Assembly (NCBI GenBank): GCA_003427395.1
Contig: BFEA01001105.1
Location: 10,229-54,266 of the forward strand
Reading direction: 5' to 3'
Origin: Chara braunii
Taxonomy: Eukaryota > Streptophyta > Charophyceae > Charales > Characeae
DNA: 44,038 nt
Part shown: in pieces, positions 40,868 to 44,038 of the stretch
Layout of the letters: every line of letters begins with the position of its first letter
Numbering within the stretch: position 1 is the stretch's first letter
The notes under the pieces: generated by a model
The model's database searches: none
Seen by the model: only the letters and a program-made list of their open reading frames with translations
What the model was told of the DNA's origin: nothing
Made by a program: the position numbers and the translations under genes

Positions 40868-43428
40868 ATGTCGACGTCAAGGGGCGAGGAGCAGCCGACC
40901 AGGACCTCAGGGAGGGAATCGCGGACCTCCAAATCGTGGTCCTATCATGCGCATACCAAATGCTTCGTCGATTGGTGTTGCGGAGATGAGTCCCAGCCTA
41001 CCAAACCTCCGTGCGGTCCTGTTATATTCCTCGAAGACAAAACGGCGTAGGGTTCTTGGGGCGGTGGCCGGATGGCACCCTGCTAAAAAGAATAACACGC
41101 AACATTAGAAGTTGCACACCATTTATAGTTCGAAGGGCGACGTTGTTGTCAATTCCAAAGGAGCGGTTTTGTCTTTTGATTTGTTCCAGGGGTTTGGGGC
41201 GGGGGCTATGAACACCCCTTTCTACCAAGACCTTGCAGTAGGAGGTGTTGTTTCGGCACGAGAGTTTTTTGACTTGGTGGAGCAGAGGAACGTCGACCAG
41301 GAGGATCCCTGCAATGTTCAAGGCGACCGAGAGTTGTCGCTGCCTCTCCAGATGTGCACCGGGTTCGAATCCAGCGGCGCTCCCACGGAAGGGGGAGATT
41401 TGGGTTACGGTCCTTCTTCGCAACTCGGTCGGGGCGAGGCCCGTGGTCGCTTCGACGACAACGACGACGAAGAACAGGAGCAGACGCGGCCTTCCTCGCT
41501 CAGGCGGGGAGACCGGTCTGTCCTTAGCATTCCTGGGGTAGAAGGATACACCCCGGCCGTCGACGTCGGCCTGGGGGGAAGAGGAGGGTGTGCAGCAGCC
41601 TGCACATAAGAGGAGGGGAGGGCCTCAGGAAGAGGGTACGGGTTCTGCAAAGAAACACAAGGCAAGGACCCCCCAGACGACAGGGGGGAAAAGGAAGGGA
41701 GTTGAGGGGCAGGAGGGCACATCGGGTCGAAAACGCCCGGCGTCGGTGCAGAAACAGCCTCAGCCAGGTGCTCTCGAGGCGAAGGGTCCCATCGACGTCG
41801 ACGCCCCGTACTTCCTAGAATGGAAAGACGGTGTGCGGACAAAGCGCGAGTTCTTCATTAGCCCATCGCAGGTCGTCGACATCGATGACTGGGAACCGTC
41901 GTACAACCAACGGTCGTTGGATCCTGTGCACACGCAGATCATCATTGACGCGATGATGACGGCGTTCTCGCAAACCGAGAAGACGTACGAGTTGCCTACC
42001 CTCAAGCTGGCGCCGCTAGGGCTGGAGAAACCGAAGTCGGGCGTGCGGGCTGATCGTCTGAAGCCAGAGGATTGGAAGGACGAGCTCGCAGACCAATACT
42101 ATTATTACGCCGTTTCGGGCCAGCATAACGCGGCTGCAGCCAAGGCGCTGCTGGGCACGGACATCGCATTGAGGTACAACTTCGGCAGGTGGCCTGCACG
42201 TACGGTTTACTTCTCGGACGAGGAGTTCAATGGGTATTTTTTGGTCAGCTCGGAGGACAACATGAAGGACTTGAAGGCGCCTCCTAGACAGCTAAAACTA
42301 TCAATGAAGAACATTCGGTGGTTGTGGAGAGAGAAGGGTTTCCCAAAGGCTGTTATGGGGAGCCCCAGCAGAAAACAAGCTCAGCTGAAGACATGGCGTG
42401 AGTTCTGTTCGCAGGCGCTTCACAAAACGCCTTACAACCACTTATGGCTTCTCGGTGATGAGAAGGGTGAGGACAGTATTAAGAAGCAGAACGCTGCCCT
42501 TCGCTCTTATTTTCCGCTGGTGATGGCTGGTAAAAGCGCGTGGGAGCTGGGTATGGAATTTTTCGAGAAATGGGAGACGGGGAGACTTCTCGCACCCGAG
42601 GGGGCAAGGTGGATCACAAGGAAACGGAAAGTGCAGGGCGTCAGGCCCGGCGTTAGCCACATTGAAAACGACAAGTTGGGGCGAAAGGAGGTTGTCTACA
42701 ACGTCCCCGTCGACGCGCCCCAAAAGAAAGGAAAGAAGGAGAAAGAGTCTGGCGATTGGTTTGTCCAGGTCACCGAGCCGGATCCGCACTGCTGGAAGAG
42801 CATGGAAGCCCTTACCGACAACGAGAAATGTTGGTTGCTCAAGAAGGTCCTCAACTGCGAGGTTGTGTGGGTGCAAACAGGCTCCGCATCGTTGGCGAAG
42901 CAAGGCAAGGAAGCAGTGCACCTGCTCAAGTGCGATCGCATCTTGGTGCGATTGTGGAACTACTATCAGTTTGTGCACGAGAACCGGTCGGCCGCTGACT
43001 GGACACGTGCGTATCCCTTCCTAAAGAAGCGGGAGTCTATTTTGGCGGAGTTCGAAAAGCAGGGAATGGATGCCTCGTTGTGGGAGGGGAGCAGGAAGCT
43101 CGTCGGTGACGCCTCGCTGTTCAAGGGCTGCCCGCCATACATGGGGTGCGAGGACGACAAAACGACCAAGGCGACAGAAAAACTCGCCCAAAACAAGAAG
43201 TTGTCCGCCGACTGGAAGAACAAGGTTCTCTCAATGTTGACGGGCAGTAGGGCGAAGAGCATGGAGGTCGCGCTTGTCGAAGGCGTGGTGCACGTTCTGT
43301 GGAAAGACTCGGGGGAGGTGACATCGATTGCCCCGTTCGGCGTTGACCCTCTGGAGGCGCGGTTGAGGGTCACGGAGCTGGAGAAGGCGGTTGGGACCAC
43401 TCTCACTCTCACACAAACACATTCTTAG
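40868..43428 (+). pseudogene. ParB/sulfiredoxin-fold domain gene in three frames; 3' end supplied by satellite
   Basis: An ATG at 40,868 opens 60 codons (MSTSRGEEQPTRTSGRESRT ... FVDWCCGDESQPTKPPCGPV, IFLEDK) ending at a TAG (41,048). A second frame (about 41,109-41,609) carries TIYSSKGDVVVNSKG, FGAGAMNTPFYQDLAVGGVV and an acidic stretch. A third frame is open from 41,542 to 43,428 but has no early ATG. It holds a basic Lys/Arg-rich leader, then NQRSLDPVHTQIIIDAM, LPTLKLAP and YYYYAVSGQHNAAAAKALLG. These fit a ParB-like fold (R-x-x-x-D, then VSGQHN-x-x-AA in the place of dGxxR-x-x-A). KLSMKNIRWLWREKG and about 350 more residues follow. The gene has either introns or frameshifts near 41,045-41,110 and 41,540. 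The last eight codons are CT/CA satellite sequence, so the original C-terminus is lost. I believe related proteins are numerous in Chara, from memory. Confidence 0.65.
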
Positions 43429-43717
43429 TGCGACCACCTCTTTTACGTTTTTCTCTCTCTCTCCATAACACACTCTCACACAAACGCATTCTTAGTGCGA
43501 CCATCTCTTTTACGTTTCTCTCTCTCTCTCTCCATAGCACACTCTCACACAAACGCATAATTCAAGTGCATTCTTAGTGCGACCACCTCTTTTACGTTTC
43601 TCTCTCTCTCTCTCCATAACACACTCTCACACAAATGCATAATGCTCGTCGAAGAGGTGGTCGCACTACGTAGCTCACCGTTATTCAAGTGAATTGTTAG
43701 TGCGACCACCCCTTTGA

Positions 43718-43787
<70 letters not shown>

Positions 43788-43887
43788 ATGCACACACACA
43801 CACACTCATATTGTTCGTCAAAGAGGTGGTGACGCTGTGTAGTTTATAATTGTTCAAGTACATTGTTAGTGCGACCACCTCTTTGAC

Positions 43888-43942
<55 letters not shown>

Positions 43943-44038
43943 ACGCACACACACACACACTTATATTGCTCGTCGAAGAGGTGGTGACGCTGTGTAGTTT
44001 NCNATTGTTCAANTNNNTNNNTNNNNCNNNCNCNNNNT
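43400..44038. repeat. Hairpin satellite, second array (runs off the window)
   Basis: The same unit as at 23.2-24.5 kb. Three shortened right-half units lie at about 43,400-43,600 (CATTCTTAGTGCGACCACCT then CT tract), then full units near 43,640 (type A), 43,815 and 43,970 (type B), with long (CT)n at about 43,720-43,783 and 43,889-43,936. The final 38 bases contain many undetermined positions. The array begins inside the end of the ParB-fold gene. Confidence 0.92.

Noticed and set aside
40740-41108. A 122-codon frame overlapping the start of the ParB-fold gene
   Set aside because: The overlapping frame starting at 40,868 has the more protein-like, domain-linked content; this one is its frame shadow.
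41360-41380. GGTTCGAATCC, a perfect tRNA B-box-like sequence
   Set aside because: The flanks do not form a T stem or an acceptor stem, and the site is inside a readable coding frame (MCTGFESSGAP).
1-44038. CRISPR array
   Set aside because: The repeats are contiguous satellites or dispersed palindromes without regular unique spacers, and the DNA is eukaryotic.

Overview
This window reads as nuclear DNA of a eukaryote, most likely a streptophyte (charophyte) green alga. The species guess, Chara braunii-like, rests on memory of protein families rather than on any search. The evidence is the absence of operons or Shine-Dalgarno-spaced gene arrays, megabase-style satellite DNA, long CT/CA/AT microsatellites, decayed eukaryotic transposases (a Plavaka-type transposase, a C48/ULP1 protease, a DUF7869-type protein), a retrotransposon gag-like remnant, and runs of N typical of a draft assembly. 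I found no convincing intact housekeeping gene. Almost everything readable is mobile or repetitive.

Layout. (1) 1-5533: satellite array, monomer about 91 bp, with a higher-order period of about 3.46 kb (38 monomers). (2) 5.5-13.0 kb: AT-rich decay zone with a gag-like minus-strand remnant (about 6.6-7.4 kb), other broken minus-strand coding shreds up to 11.3 kb, a 12-bp minisatellite, an (AT)n tract and a clear foldback/MITE at 12,667-12,983. (3) 13.3-23.1 kb: minus-strand remains of a DNA transposon zone, with a broken ULP1 cysteine protease gene (15,984-17,802) just downstream of a broken Plavaka-type transposase (about 18,459-20,691), plus unidentified decayed ORFs on either side. (4) 23.2-24.5 kb: a microsatellite-linked hairpin satellite with a four-unit higher-order structure. 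The same hairpin occurs singly at 13.45 kb and again as an array at 43.4-44.0 kb. (5) 24.7-26.2 kb: a second minisatellite with a unit of about 280 bp. (6) 26.4-29.6 kb, minus strand: a DUF7869-type gene with one in-frame stop and one frameshift, overlapped at its 3' end by a second ORF of an unrecognised family. (7) 29.6-40.8 kb: GC-richer DNA holding a cluster of long inverted repeats and about 25 copies of a 22-bp imperfect palindrome. An intact 330-codon paralogue of the second ORF in (6) sits inside it at 37,711-38,703. (8) 40,868-43,428, plus strand: a ParB-fold gene in three successive frames whose last codons and stop come from the adjoining hairpin satellite.

How the parts relate. 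The Plavaka-type transposase and the ULP1 protease are adjacent and co-oriented, as expected if one large DNA transposon carried both. The DUF7869-type protein and its overlapping partner look like a two-gene mobile unit, and the partner also exists alone at 37.7 kb. Both the ULP1 and Plavaka regions keep readable protein sequence across several in-frame stops, so they are old pseudogenes. The 302-aa and 330-aa partner ORFs and the 426-aa and 612-aa bodies are open and probably younger.
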